Origin: a virus
DNA length: 30,457 bases
Direction: 5' to 3' (one strand)
Virus record (IMG/VR): IMGVR_UViG_3300031772_008885
Location: 1-30,457 of that record
A model generated the notes under the pieces. It saw only the letters and a program-made list of their open reading frames with translations. It was not told where the DNA came from and ran no database searches. Of the stretch, positions 8,211 to 15,842 are shown piece by piece. Position 1 is the first letter of the stretch; each line of letters opens with the position of its first letter. Both the position numbers and the translations under genes were made by a program.

Positions 8211-9722
8211 AGTGTTATCATCTTCCACTGATCTGGCTTTTTGCTCGGCCACTCGTCTATTAGTTTAGCTAATGACGTGTCCCAGTCTGAGATTACTTTG
8301 TCAATGTTATATTCTGACTGCGCGCGAGCCATGGCTCTGTGACCCATAATTTCTCTTTCTTCTGGTGTAAGCTTGTACATCTGCATGAATGCCTTCATCA
8401 GCGTCTCATGTGAGATATAATCTTCAGCAATGAACGGAACTTGATGATTTCCCATAAGTGTCTTTACTTCTGGTTCTATTGCAATACCAAATTGTTCTTT
8501 TGTAATTGAATCTTCAACCTGATTTGTAAGACCACCTGTCTTTATTGCAATAATAGGTTTACCGCACATCATTGCTTCTAGCGTTGGTAGACCAAATCCT
8601 TCTGCACAGCTTCGATTTACGATCGTATCGCATACACTGTACAGTGACCTCATTTCATTGAAGTCTATTCGTTCTCTTGAAAACATCACATTATTTTTCA
8701 GATCAAATAAATCGACAAGCTGATAAAGATTTGTTCCCTCTTGATCGAGCGGATCAGTATGCATAATGAGCGTTGCTTTTCGATGACCAAAGTTCTTTTC
8801 AAGTTCGTCAAGAAAAAGCTTCCATGACATTAGAATGTCAGACGGCATCTTTCGTCTTGCATTTCTGGAAACGAAGAGACACGTAAAATGATCACTTCTT
8901 TCGGGACCAAGCAATGACAATTTGAATTTACCAATTTCCTCTTTTGAAAGTGGATAGTAAAGATCTTTTGGAACTGCATGCGGAATGTAATTTGTCTTCT
9001 CTGGAAAACGTTCCTTAACCATCTCATAAGTCGGCTTGTTAATGCAATTTATTAGATCAGAAGCTTCATAAATTGGCCTGTTGAATTCGGGCCAAGGAAG
9101 ATTATCCCAAAGATGCCAATATGAAATTGGACAGATTTGATGAATTTCATCTTCCATCTCAAATAAATATGTGAAAAATCGAGGATCGGTAAACAGCAAC
9201 AAAGCATCTGGTCTTACTTGGGCAATTGTCTTTCGAAGTAAAGCTTTATCGCCAAAACCATTCGTTGGTTTGATTATGAAGTCTGGGTTTACTGCAATTG
9301 TTTCATAGCTATCATGACGAATTGCACCACCGAAACAACGGAACGTGTATTTACCCGTTGCAATAAGACCGCTGATTAACCACCTTGCTTGAGTCCCTAC
9401 GCCAGAAGTGCTCACTTCATAAAAATTCATTTGTTGGACTATATCATCACTAGTTAGTGCTGGGCGCTGTCGGATCATTGTCGTATCTACAAATTTATAG
9501 ACTTAGACTGACCGTAGTCTCTGAACCTTCTCCAAAATTTCTTTACAGGAGCTAGGCTGCTGATTATCGTAAAGTAAAACTTTTTAGACCGTCGCGCTCG
9601 CCGTTTCCAGCCACGCTGTGGTGTTGTCCCACGACTTCCCAGCAATTCACCCAGTTTTACATCCGCTGAGCTGTAGTTGTTCACGGATGATCTGATAGCA
9701 TCAGGATTGTTTTTTTATTCAT
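8207..9722 (-). CDS. Glycosyltransferase (GT4-like), split by a group I intron: join of 9722-9683 and 9414-8207
   Basis: Exon 1 is 9722-9683 (40 nt, ATG start, GGAG about 10 bases before it) and exon 2 is 9414-8207. Splicing out 9682-9415 gives a 415-residue protein starting MNKKTILMLSDHPLSTSGVG. That restores a hydrophobic first beta strand (TILMLSD) and the glycine turn SGVGTQAR that GT4 enzymes need. Without splicing, the frame can only begin at ATG 9478 or 9430, lacks this strand, and its first codons are intron sequence. The donor-site motif AEGFGLPTLEAMMCGKPIIA is intact. The codon over the junction is T|TG, Leu14. The stop at 8207 overlaps the next start (ATGA). The transferase family is clear; the splice sites are inferred from intron pairings (see the intron entry). 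Donor and acceptor sugars are unknown. Confidence 0.82.
9415..9682 (-). ncRNA. Group I intron (268 nt, no internal endonuclease gene) inside a glycosyltransferase gene
   Basis: Read on the minus strand. P element AATTGCTGGGAA at 9647-9636; Q element AATCAGCAGCC at 9565-9555, giving P4 (TGCTG with CAGCA). R element GGTTCAGAGACTA at 9527-9515 and S element GATATAGTCC at 9445-9436, giving P7 (GACTA 9519-9515 with TAGTC 9441-9437). P1: the end of exon 1, CATCCGT (9689-9683), pairs with the guide GCGGATG (9666-9660) over seven pairs, with the required U-G wobble at the splice site. P10: the first exon 2 bases TGAGC (9414-9410) pair with GCTCA (9671-9667), directly beside the guide. The intron ends in G (9415). 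P6 (CTCC/GGAG) and a short P8 (TCTA/TAGA) are also visible; P3 (ACTGG/TCAGT) is weaker. The core is more GC-rich than its surroundings. Everything needed for self-splicing seems present. Confidence 0.9.
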
Positions 9723-9837
9723 GCTTTGTGCACTCCATTAAATAATCGATTTTTGTTAACCACTTTTTTGACTTGAATTCTGTTTCCCATATCTCAATCA
9801 TTATATACCCAAGAGATTCAATCGTTTCTTTTCTTTT
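9715..9837 (-). pseudogene. Probable remnant of a Vsr-like (EDxHD-type) endonuclease C-terminus
   Basis: Between the stop of the nuclease gene (9838-9840) and the start of the intron-bearing glycosyltransferase, one minus frame stays open for 40 codons. It encodes ETIESLGYIMIEIWETEFK, then SKKWLTKIDYLMECTKHE and TAA. The shape 'helix - LGYxxIxIWExEF - helix' is what the C-terminal end of Vsr-like and related phage homing endonucleases looks like. There is no start codon before the conserved part, and the catalytic N-terminal portion is absent; the frame runs straight back into the TGA of the upstream nuclease. The stop overlaps the first codons of the glycosyltransferase, whose GGAG ribosome site lies inside this stretch. 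I read it as a stump of a free-standing homing endonuclease next to an intron. A chance open frame is the alternative. Confidence 0.4.
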
Positions 9838-10653
9838 TCAAATACAATGTTCTGTCTTGTGAAATTCACACCACTTACACGAATCTCTATTTTTGATATT
9901 TACACCCTTTTTCACTGATGTAATCATGTTACTTACAACTTTAAGTGCCCGCTTGATTGGAACATCGCCAAGAGAAACTGTAAATAATTCACAATGATCG
10001 CCTACGGGAGCTTTCTTTTTGAGAATCACAAAGCCACATCGAACATCCTTGAATGGAACTGTAGGATTCTTCTGGCACCAATAATTTTTATAGAGTGCTA
10101 GCTGAGACTTAATCATATCATCAGAGCGCTTATCACGAAACCAACCACGTGCACTAGTCTTGTGATCAAGCACCCAATATATGTCCTCACCATTTTTACC
10201 TTTGACTTTGATAACACCATCTATGAATCCCTTGAAAGCATTTTTATGACCTTCAATGTTCTCATAGAGTTGATGTTCTGCATCAACAATTTCCCAACCT
10301 GGGAATTGTTTATCGAAGAAAGCTGGGAACTCTGATAGAATTAATGTTGCAGCTTCTTTTGCTTCGATCAGTGCCTTGGGAGTGAAATCTTCGTTTGTGT
10401 TATTTTCAACCCATGATTTGTCAAGTATATCAAAACAAACCTGTTGATTCATTTCTCGTGTGAGAAGATATTTTTCAGCAGCAGAATGAATTGCAGTACC
10501 AAATGCAAGAACTGGCGATGGCTTAAAAATGCTTATCTTCTTGACGTGAGTTAGGAAATGACGGTATGAACATTCTTTCCAAAGCTTGACTTCAGAGAAT
10601 GAGACGTGAGGTTTCCCAGTTGGGAGTAGTTGAAATTCTGTCTGCTCGGGCAT
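9838..10653 (-). CDS. PD-(D/E)XK nuclease with Fe-S cysteines, Cas4/RecB-like
   Basis: 271 residues. Motifs of the RecB/Cas4 nuclease family are in order: FGTAIH (residues 51-56, metal ligand H56), KGFIDGVIK with D145, and VLDHKT with D163 and K165 (the D-x-K of PD-(D/E)XK). A downstream helix DDMIKSQLALYKNYW carries the usual Q-x-x-x-Y. Cysteines C28 (KECSYR) and C259, C262, C270 (CKWCEFHKTEHC) are placed as in Cas4/AddB-type enzymes that hold a 4Fe-4S cluster. It probably acts as a DNA exonuclease in recombination or replication. It is out of place between glycan genes; the stump of a second nuclease follows it. The protein ends one residue after C270, a normal end, so I do not think the frame downstream of the TGA belongs to it. 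Confidence 0.85.
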   Translation of the reverse strand: MPEQTEFQLLPTGKPHVSFSEVKLWKECSYRHFLTHVKKISIFKPSPVLAFGTAIHSAAEKYLLTREMNQQVCFDILDKSWVENNTNEDFTPKALIEAKEAATLILSEFPAFFDKQFPGWEIVDAEHQLYENIEGHKNAFKGFIDGVIKVKGKNGEDIYWVLDHKTSARGWFRDKRSDDMIKSQLALYKNYWCQKNPTVPFKDVRCGFVILKKKAPVGDHCELFTVSLGDVPIKRALKVVSNMITSVKKGVNIKNRDSCKWCEFHKTEHCI

Positions 10654-10690
10654 GTTCCAATAATAACATGCTCATGCACATCAGTTCAAA

Positions 10691-11344
10691 TTACAGCTTT
10701 CTTATGATGCTAGTTACGCTAATGTTCAAATTCCTTGGATCTTTTTGAAAAATTTCAACATGCTTGATAGACTTTTGATATTCACTATGCAGAGCTGCAG
10801 GCAAATATAAGCTATCAAATGGTTTGTTGTCTCTAAGTGCGACAATCATATCATACGTTGTTGGATCTAGATATTGATTGTGTGTAGGTATACGCTGCGC
10901 ATCTGTGCTTGTATGAAGATCTTCCATTATAAAAAACCCGCCAGATTTGACTTTGGGCCATAGGAATCTAAATGCCAGCTGTTGTTGTCTCATTGTATGA
11001 CCACCATCATCTACGATAAGATCCCATTCAAATTCCTTAGAAAGGCGTTCTACGACGCTGACACAATCCATATCAGCTTTATACAATTCATGCACACCAG
11101 GAATTTGTTTTGCAAGTTCAATGCTTTCTGAAGCTATATCAACAGCATTAATAATCGCGTTTGGGAAAAACTCATTCCACATTTTTAGACTACGACCATT
11201 ATCAATGCCAATCTCAAGAATTCGAATCTGATCATATCGCATATGTTCAAGATGAGATTCATAGAAATCACAAAAACAATGACCGCCTGCTTTGTCTGTA
11301 TTATGTTTTAGACCGATATTCTGTAATGATTCCAATTTCTTCAT
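10691..11344 (-). CDS. SAM-dependent methyltransferase (macrocin/MycE-like class I)
   Basis: 217 residues. The N-terminus LQNIGLKHNTDKAGGHCFCD followed by FYESHLEHMR matches the 'G-x-K-H-x-T-D-K...Y-E-x-x-L' lead-in of macrocin-O-methyltransferase-like enzymes. The SAM-binding motif I is RILEIGIDNGRSLKMW (about 41-56), then NAVDIA (acidic end of strand 2). WDLIVDDGGHTMRQQQLAF carries the D-D-G-x-H metal/catalytic motif, and GGFFIMEDLHTS follows. Such enzymes O-methylate sugars, often metal dependent. It shares a 4-base overlap with the dehydrogenase gene, so the two are co-translated. The acceptor is unknown; a hexose or uronic acid of the phage-made glycan is a reasonable guess. Confidence 0.8.
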   Translation of the reverse strand: MKKLESLQNIGLKHNTDKAGGHCFCDFYESHLEHMRYDQIRILEIGIDNGRSLKMWNEFFPNAIINAVDIASESIELAKQIPGVHELYKADMDCVSVVERLSKEFEWDLIVDDGGHTMRQQQLAFRFLWPKVKSGGFFIMEDLHTSTDAQRIPTHNQYLDPTTYDMIVALRDNKPFDSLYLPAALHSEYQKSIKHVEIFQKDPRNLNISVTSIIRKL

Positions 11345-12315
11345 TTGCTTGTCTTTTTTGAAACAGCTCTACCCGTCATTTTTTCCCAATCTCTATATTC
11401 AGATGGAATCAACTCGAGATTTTTTTGCCATATTGCTTTCATTACAGCGGGATTGACATTATTTTTTGATGCAATGTCAATGAATGCGTTAAGGTCTTTT
11501 GGAAAACAATGTCCGCGCGCTCCTGATATACCATCATTGCCAGGTACATTCATATGTGTGTTGCCGAGACGTTGATCGTATTTTGCGTACTCAAGCACCT
11601 TGTCATAATCAACATCAAGGCCTTTAGAATCTAATGCATCACAAACCTGTTTAAATTCGCAGCTTAATACTACACGTGCAGCGAGTTGAATATTCGTGAA
11701 GTATTTTATGCATTCTGCATTTGTTGATGAAGTCTTAATGATTGGAACGTTTGGAAAAGTAGATTGAAAAATTTGTTTAACTTTATTGATCCATGGCCTC
11801 GGACCGCCGAGAATAATACGATTCTGATTTCTCATGTCATCTAACGCATTAGCTTCTGTTAAAAATTCTGGAGAGAAAACAACACGCAGACCAGTTCCTT
11901 CAAACTTTTTATTCCATGCATCTGTAGAACCGGGAGGAACAGTTGATTTTATTACGGCAATTCTGTCACCAGGTACACTTGCCATTTCTGTTAAAACACT
12001 ATCGACTATTGATATGTCTGCAGATCCATCTTCATACATTGGCGTCGGAACACATACAAAATAAACACCAGAAAAATGTTTTGTATCGGGCGCGCCCCCA
12101 ATCATTCCGTTGAATTCTACATTTTCACATGCTATAATTAGTTCTGTAATAGATTTTGGTGCTCTTGGGCCCGGCCATATTGATCCTCTATAACTTCCAA
12201 TAGGAAGCCGACCAATCTTATCATATGTAAAAACCGTCGCATCTCTTTCTGCAAATACAGAAGCAAGTGATCCTCCAACAAATCCACAACCAATTATTGC
12301 AATCGAGCTCTTCAT
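11341..12315 (-). CDS. UDP-glucose/GDP-mannose dehydrogenase family protein, short form
   Basis: 324 residues. The Rossmann motif AIIGCGFVGGSLA is at 6-18; VPTPMYEDGSAD (89-100), STVPPGST (124-131), FSPEFLTEANALDD (147-160) and ECIKYFTN (201-208; K204, N208) follow in family order. The catalytic cysteine is C270 in GHCFPKDL. The reaction is two-step NAD-dependent oxidation of C6 of a nucleotide sugar to a uronic acid. Usual family length is about 390-450. Here the protein ends about 50 residues after the active-site Cys, so the C-terminal sugar-nucleotide-binding domain is essentially missing. It could still form the substrate site differently, or depend on a partner. It overlaps the next gene by 4 bases. 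It would supply activated uronic acid to the neighbouring transferases. Confidence 0.85.
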   Translation of the reverse strand: MKSSIAIIGCGFVGGSLASVFAERDATVFTYDKIGRLPIGSYRGSIWPGPRAPKSITELIIACENVEFNGMIGGAPDTKHFSGVYFVCVPTPMYEDGSADISIVDSVLTEMASVPGDRIAVIKSTVPPGSTDAWNKKFEGTGLRVVFSPEFLTEANALDDMRNQNRIILGGPRPWINKVKQIFQSTFPNVPIIKTSSTNAECIKYFTNIQLAARVVLSCEFKQVCDALDSKGLDVDYDKVLEYAKYDQRLGNTHMNVPGNDGISGARGHCFPKDLNAFIDIASKNNVNPAVMKAIWQKNLELIPSEYRDWEKMTGRAVSKKTSK

Positions 12316-12328
12316 GATGATTACAACA

Positions 12329-13342
12329 CTACATCATCTTTGCTGCATTGTTAATTTGTGTGACATACTTGTCATATGAATGATCCATGTGAAACATTTC
12401 GCCAATATCATGAAACAGTGAACGACTTTCCATGTAGTAGTCGTAGTCTTGAACAAGTCTTAAGATAATTGACTTTGCATGTTCGATGTCTTGCGTAATA
12501 TAATTCTTGAAATCAGGAAATCGTTGGATAATATCGTCAAAGGCTCTTTGGTATGAACATACAACTGGAATATCATATGACGAGTAACCGGTTACTTTCG
12601 TTGATGGCTTCTCATTTAGCCTGTCGTAATTAAGATGCTCTTGAACAAAAAGTGATAATCCGATATGAATTCCATCATAACATTCGAATAGATTGTTAAC
12701 TCTGATGTTTTCAACATCTAGGCTGAGCGGTATCTTTTCGTAGTCGACATTCTTGAGATCAAATTTATTCTTTTTTGAAAACTGTACCAAGTCTTCATAA
12801 ATGTCAGTGCGCAGAAATGCACTTGGGCCAGGATTGACAGCACCAACAACAGGTTGTTGATTGCGCGCCCGAGCTTTTACTTTTTCTCTATTAACATTTG
12901 TGTGCAGAATATCAATTATTACAATCTTTTTCAAATCGATCTCGTGACGTTTAGACAAGATCTCAGCATGCTTTGCAGAATTTGCAATTATTATATCAAA
13001 TTTTCCATTTGCATTGAACTGTTTGCATCCGTCGATATTGTCGTATACAGTGATGCATCCTCGATTTTTTGCTTCTTGTATACCTGGATGATCGCAGTCT
13101 CGAACAAAAATGACTATGTCTCCCGCAGAGGCGTCATCAGGAAGAGTTCTTTTATAACATACTTGTATTTTGTCTGAAAAATGTTCTTTCATAAATGCGT
13201 AAGGAACGCAAGCTCTCATTAGTGAAGAGCCGACTGTATCAGAATGATCGATCATCTCATAAGATGATTTACCGTCTGCACCGGTGCACCGTTGCTGACC
13301 CCATGGCGACTTTTGATTCGGTATGAAGATAATCTTTTGCAT
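12329..13342 (-). CDS. Probable glycosyltransferase, GT-B-like
   Basis: 337 residues from the ATG at 13342, one base after the previous stop (TAA C ATG). A longer frame reaches 13411, but that part overlaps the methyltransferase gene, and the 13342 start begins with a clean beta strand (MQKIIFIPNQ). Residues about 80-160 alternate strands and helices (DIVIFVRDCDHPG; ITVYDNIDG; FDIIIANSAKH), as in the N-terminal half of GT-B enzymes. The C-terminal half has NEKPSTKVTGYSSYDIPVVC, the 'K-P-x-x-K-x-x-x-x-x-x-x-G/D-I-P-V' donor-side pattern seen in GT4-like proteins. There is no clear E-x7-E motif, so the assignment is weaker than for the others. Confidence 0.6.
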   Translation of the reverse strand: MQKIIFIPNQKSPWGQQRCTGADGKSSYEMIDHSDTVGSSLMRACVPYAFMKEHFSDKIQVCYKRTLPDDASAGDIVIFVRDCDHPGIQEAKNRGCITVYDNIDGCKQFNANGKFDIIIANSAKHAEILSKRHEIDLKKIVIIDILHTNVNREKVKARARNQQPVVGAVNPGPSAFLRTDIYEDLVQFSKKNKFDLKNVDYEKIPLSLDVENIRVNNLFECYDGIHIGLSLFVQEHLNYDRLNEKPSTKVTGYSSYDIPVVCSYQRAFDDIIQRFPDFKNYITQDIEHAKSIILRLVQDYDYYMESRSLFHDIGEMFHMDHSYDKYVTQINNAAKMM

Positions 13343-13343
13343 G

Positions 13344-13913
13344 TTATCGCTTAATTCCCCAAAAGTATAAATCACAATGTTCGAGGTTGACTGAAAAATT
13401 GTAACGTACAAATGCTGTATCAGTATTAATCACTTCTCGAATGTCTTTTTCTGTAAGATTTTTATAGTACTCATTGTCCCAATCGGCTCGCGATACGTTT
13501 GGCATTGTCTTCCATTCTGTATGATTTTTTTTTGATTGATATTCCAGACTAGCAATACCATGCACGGGTCGTCCTGTTGTAGCACATGTGAAAATAAAGA
13601 GACCGCCGGGTCTAAGCATTCTTATAGCATTCCTAATGCTTTCTGTGTAACAAGGATTGTGTTCCCAGCATTCACATGAAATTATTGTATCAAAAGTTCC
13701 ATCAGGTGCATCATAGTCCTGTGCAGGACAAACAATATCTACTCCCTTGCCCGGACCTATATCAAGTCCTGTGAAGTCTGAATTTTCAAACAAGAAAGCT
13801 TCATTTCCATTGACGTCATATGATCCGATATCTAATACTTTTACGTTCTTGAAATAATCAGGTAACATAGACTTGACGCTGTGACAGAAATCCCACTGTT
13901 GTTTATGTGCCAT
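13344..13913 (-). CDS. Class I SAM-dependent methyltransferase
   Basis: 189 residues. SAM-binding motif I VKVLDIGSYDVNGNE lies near residues 24-38, the acidic second-strand motif is DFTGLDIGPGKGVD, and FDTIISCECWEHNP (motif IV region) and MLRPGGLFIFTCAT (motif VI) follow. This is the Methyltransf_11/23 layout. GGAA lies seven to eight bases before the ATG. The target is probably a sugar or other small group in the glycan pathway, inferred only from its neighbours. 55 bases separate it from the FkbM gene upstream; nothing else is seen there. Confidence 0.82.
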   Translation of the reverse strand: MAHKQQWDFCHSVKSMLPDYFKNVKVLDIGSYDVNGNEAFLFENSDFTGLDIGPGKGVDIVCPAQDYDAPDGTFDTIISCECWEHNPCYTESIRNAIRMLRPGGLFIFTCATTGRPVHGIASLEYQSKKNHTEWKTMPNVSRADWDNEYYKNLTEKDIREVINTDTAFVRYNFSVNLEHCDLYFWGIKR

Positions 13914-13968
13914 TTCATTTTTCCAATATAACTAAAGTTAATCTACAAAGCCTTTGCATTGAGAATCT

Positions 13969-14580
13969 CTAAAACCATGGTGTAATTTCTACAGAATTGT
14001 CTCTAAAGACTTTTTCTATGTAACTTCTAGCAGAATGCGGATCAAAATGGCTGATGAATCTTTCATGCCATTCAACAAAAATGTCTTTCAGCACATGCCA
14101 GTGTTTGAAATTTTCACACATATCTAGAAGCACAAGAAATTCTGATCCTTCAATATCGATTTTGATTATGAGTTCGTCGCCTGTTGTCAATTGCAAGTCA
14201 TCAATAAATTTCGTTAAACGCGTTGTTGTTACTTCAACATCAACGCCACCAATTTTTTGAAATCTTTGTGTCTCACTATTGCCGATATTTTGAAGACATG
14301 TTGCAACATGATTTTTTTCATCATCTCGTACGAATATACTTGACACTCCGTCCCTGTCTAAAATTGCAGTTTGATAAAAAAAGATCTTATTACAAGATGC
14401 AAGACCTTCTTCTATAGCTATTGCTTTTAGCCTAGTCACATCAATTTCACAGAATGGATTTGGTTCGAAGCAATGGATTTCTGTATCATTGACTATCTTA
14501 CCAGCTTTTATGAATTGACGAAATCCTTGACCGATATTCGTGCCACAATCCAAAAAGATCTTTCTATGCTGTGTAGTCAT
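13969..14580 (-). CDS. FkbM-family methyltransferase (first of two)
   Basis: 203 residues. FkbM hallmarks: N-terminal KIFLDCGTNIGQGFRQF (SAM motif I), IHCFEPNPFC (E-P-N), FFYQTAILDRDG, and the strongly conserved IIKIDIEGSEFLVL (K-x-D-I-E-G-x-E). FkbM enzymes O-methylate sugars or polyketides. The start ATG at 14580 forms a 4-base overlap with the stop of the WbqC-like gene. A second FkbM protein is encoded at 21907-22500; the two differ clearly in sequence, so they are not a recent duplication. Confidence 0.85.
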   Translation of the reverse strand: MTTQHRKIFLDCGTNIGQGFRQFIKAGKIVNDTEIHCFEPNPFCEIDVTRLKAIAIEEGLASCNKIFFYQTAILDRDGVSSIFVRDDEKNHVATCLQNIGNSETQRFQKIGGVDVEVTTTRLTKFIDDLQLTTGDELIIKIDIEGSEFLVLLDMCENFKHWHVLKDIFVEWHERFISHFDPHSARSYIEKVFRDNSVEITPWF

Positions 14581-15155
14581 TGTGCTTTATTTACCAATTT
14601 CAGCTTGTCAATAGTATGAATCTTATCATATGAATTCAAGTTCTGATATTGAACATCTATTGATTCTTTGTCAAACAAAGTAGTATCAAGATATTTTTTA
14701 CCGCCTGTGCCTGCAATATACTTTGTTGCTCCGAGATCCTTACAAATTTGTACAAGACGCTCAGTCGAACGAAGTGTTGTCGGTTCGTCAAGAATTATCT
14801 TAGTATTGATTCCAAGTTGTAATGCAATTCGCTTGATAACGTTGTAATTTGTTTGCCATAGACTTTCTTCAATGTCTTGATCAAAATCATCAAGAAACTT
14901 ATTACATTGGCCTGTAATTTTTCGCTTGATCTTTGCCCAACCGTCATGTGGATTTACATAGCGTTTATCGTAAATTGATTCAATTCCTTGTTTGATAGGC
15001 ATTGTCATCCACTTGTCTTCATACTGAAAACGATTCTGGAATCCATTTTTCTCAAATTGACAGTGTCGTAGAATTACAAAAACATCGGCATCATTCATTT
15101 TCATGAAAAATGGCCACCATGGAAAGAAAGCTGGTTGGTGTATTGTAACGATCAT
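14577..15155 (-). CDS. WbqC-like protein of glycan biosynthesis
   Basis: 192 residues. The start MIVTIHQPAFFPWWPFFMKM plus DADVFVILRHCQFEKNGFQN matches WbqC family proteins (IHQPxFxPWxGFFxKIxxSDVFVxLDxVQF). These occur in O-antigen and other surface-glycan clusters, usually beside aminosugar or methyltransferase genes. The family's chemistry is not firmly established; acyl or amino-acid transfer to a sugar has been suggested. It is coupled to the FkbM gene (ATGA overlap) and lies 6 bases after the PIG-L deacetylase gene. The deacetylase-then-WbqC order would fit N-deacetylation followed by N-modification, which is inference. Confidence 0.8.
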   Translation of the reverse strand: MIVTIHQPAFFPWWPFFMKMNDADVFVILRHCQFEKNGFQNRFQYEDKWMTMPIKQGIESIYDKRYVNPHDGWAKIKRKITGQCNKFLDDFDQDIEESLWQTNYNVIKRIALQLGINTKIILDEPTTLRSTERLVQICKDLGATKYIAGTGGKKYLDTTLFDKESIDVQYQNLNSYDKIHTIDKLKLVNKAQ

Positions 15156-15161
15156 ATTGTC

Positions 15162-15842
15162 CTAGAATATAGATGTAGATCTAATCAGCATAAATGATTC
15201 AGCGTATTCTTGAGAACTTTCAATTCCCCTGTATCTTGCATGTGCCCTAATGCCTTTTTCACCAAGGAGATTTCTTTTTTCTTCTGTGTGCTGAACTTTG
15301 TATATATTTTTGAAGATGTCAATTTTGCTATCGATCTGTTTAGATATATCAACGTAGATATTCGGCTTGTAAATCAGATCAGGTCCACCCCATGTGCTAG
15401 TTGGAATTTCATATAGCAGTACATCTTGCATAGCTCTGTCACCATATGTTGGTCGGCATGCTGCAATTGATGTTTTATACACAATTTGATGCTCCTGATG
15501 ATAAGATGGTTCTGGGATGAAAATTGTAGTTGGCTTGAATCTCATTATTAATTTGTCAAGCCAGCGAATCACTTCATATGTTGGTTCTTGTTCAAGCCGC
15601 TTGTTTTCTGATGTTTGATACCATTCAGGTGATTCTGTTGAAAGAATGTTCGCAGAGTTAGCAAATTCTGCCCACTGTTCTTCTGAAGATACGACTCTAT
15701 TCAAATGAAATAAAAATCGAGGTGTACATGACATCACAGCTAGTTTAATCTGATCGCCGCGCTCTTTAAGTTTTAAAAGTGTTCCACCACAACCAAATAG
15801 TTCATCATCTGTATGTGGAGAAATTACTAATATTCTGCGCAT
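15162..15842 (-). CDS. PIG-L (LmbE-like) N-deacetylase
   Basis: 226 residues. MRRILVISPHTDDELFGCGG (residues 1-20) contains the P-H-x-D-D zinc and catalytic motif (H10, D12, D13) and the C-G-G-T that follows it. A second ligand region lies at PSYHQEHQIVYK, corresponding to the H-P-D-H of other family members. LmbE/PIG-L enzymes remove an acetyl group from GlcNAc-type sugars, on lipid carriers, mycothiol precursors or nucleotide sugars. The gene overlaps the upstream glycosyltransferase by 16 bases. In this cassette it would expose an amine on an amino sugar, perhaps for the WbqC-like protein. Family sure; substrate inferred. Confidence 0.88.
   Translation of the reverse strand: MRRILVISPHTDDELFGCGGTLLKLKERGDQIKLAVMSCTPRFLFHLNRVVSSEEQWAEFANSANILSTESPEWYQTSENKRLEQEPTYEVIRWLDKLIMRFKPTTIFIPEPSYHQEHQIVYKTSIAACRPTYGDRAMQDVLLYEIPTSTWGGPDLIYKPNIYVDISKQIDSKIDIFKNIYKVQHTEEKRNLLGEKGIRAHARYRGIESSQEYAESFMLIRSTSIF

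Noticed and set aside
8211-8252. Longer N-terminus for the glycosyltransferase at 7035-8210
   Set aside because: It would overlap the upstream gene by 46 bases, while ATG 8210 has a ribosome site and a 4-base ATGA overlap.
9431-9478. N-terminal extension of the glycosyltransferase from ATG 9478
   Set aside because: This stretch holds the P7/S element of the intron and has no ribosome site; the spliced start at 9722 gives a better protein.
9493-9500. CTATAAAT-like sequence on the minus strand as a T4-type late promoter
   Set aside because: It lies in the P8 region of the intron, matches the late consensus imperfectly, and no promoter is needed inside the gene.
9487-9684. A 65-codon minus-strand frame starting at GTG, very basic (RGWKRRARRSKK)
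   Set aside because: It coincides with the intron core (P, Q and R elements translated), has no ribosome site, and its composition is explained by structured RNA.
9838-9840. UGA readthrough fusing the Cas4-like nuclease to the 40-residue tail
   Set aside because: The nuclease ends normally one residue after its last Fe-S cysteine, and nothing suggests recoding.
13343-13411. Extension of the 12329-13342 gene to 13411
   Set aside because: It overlaps the methyltransferase coding sequence and adds residues unlike the start of a GT-B protein.
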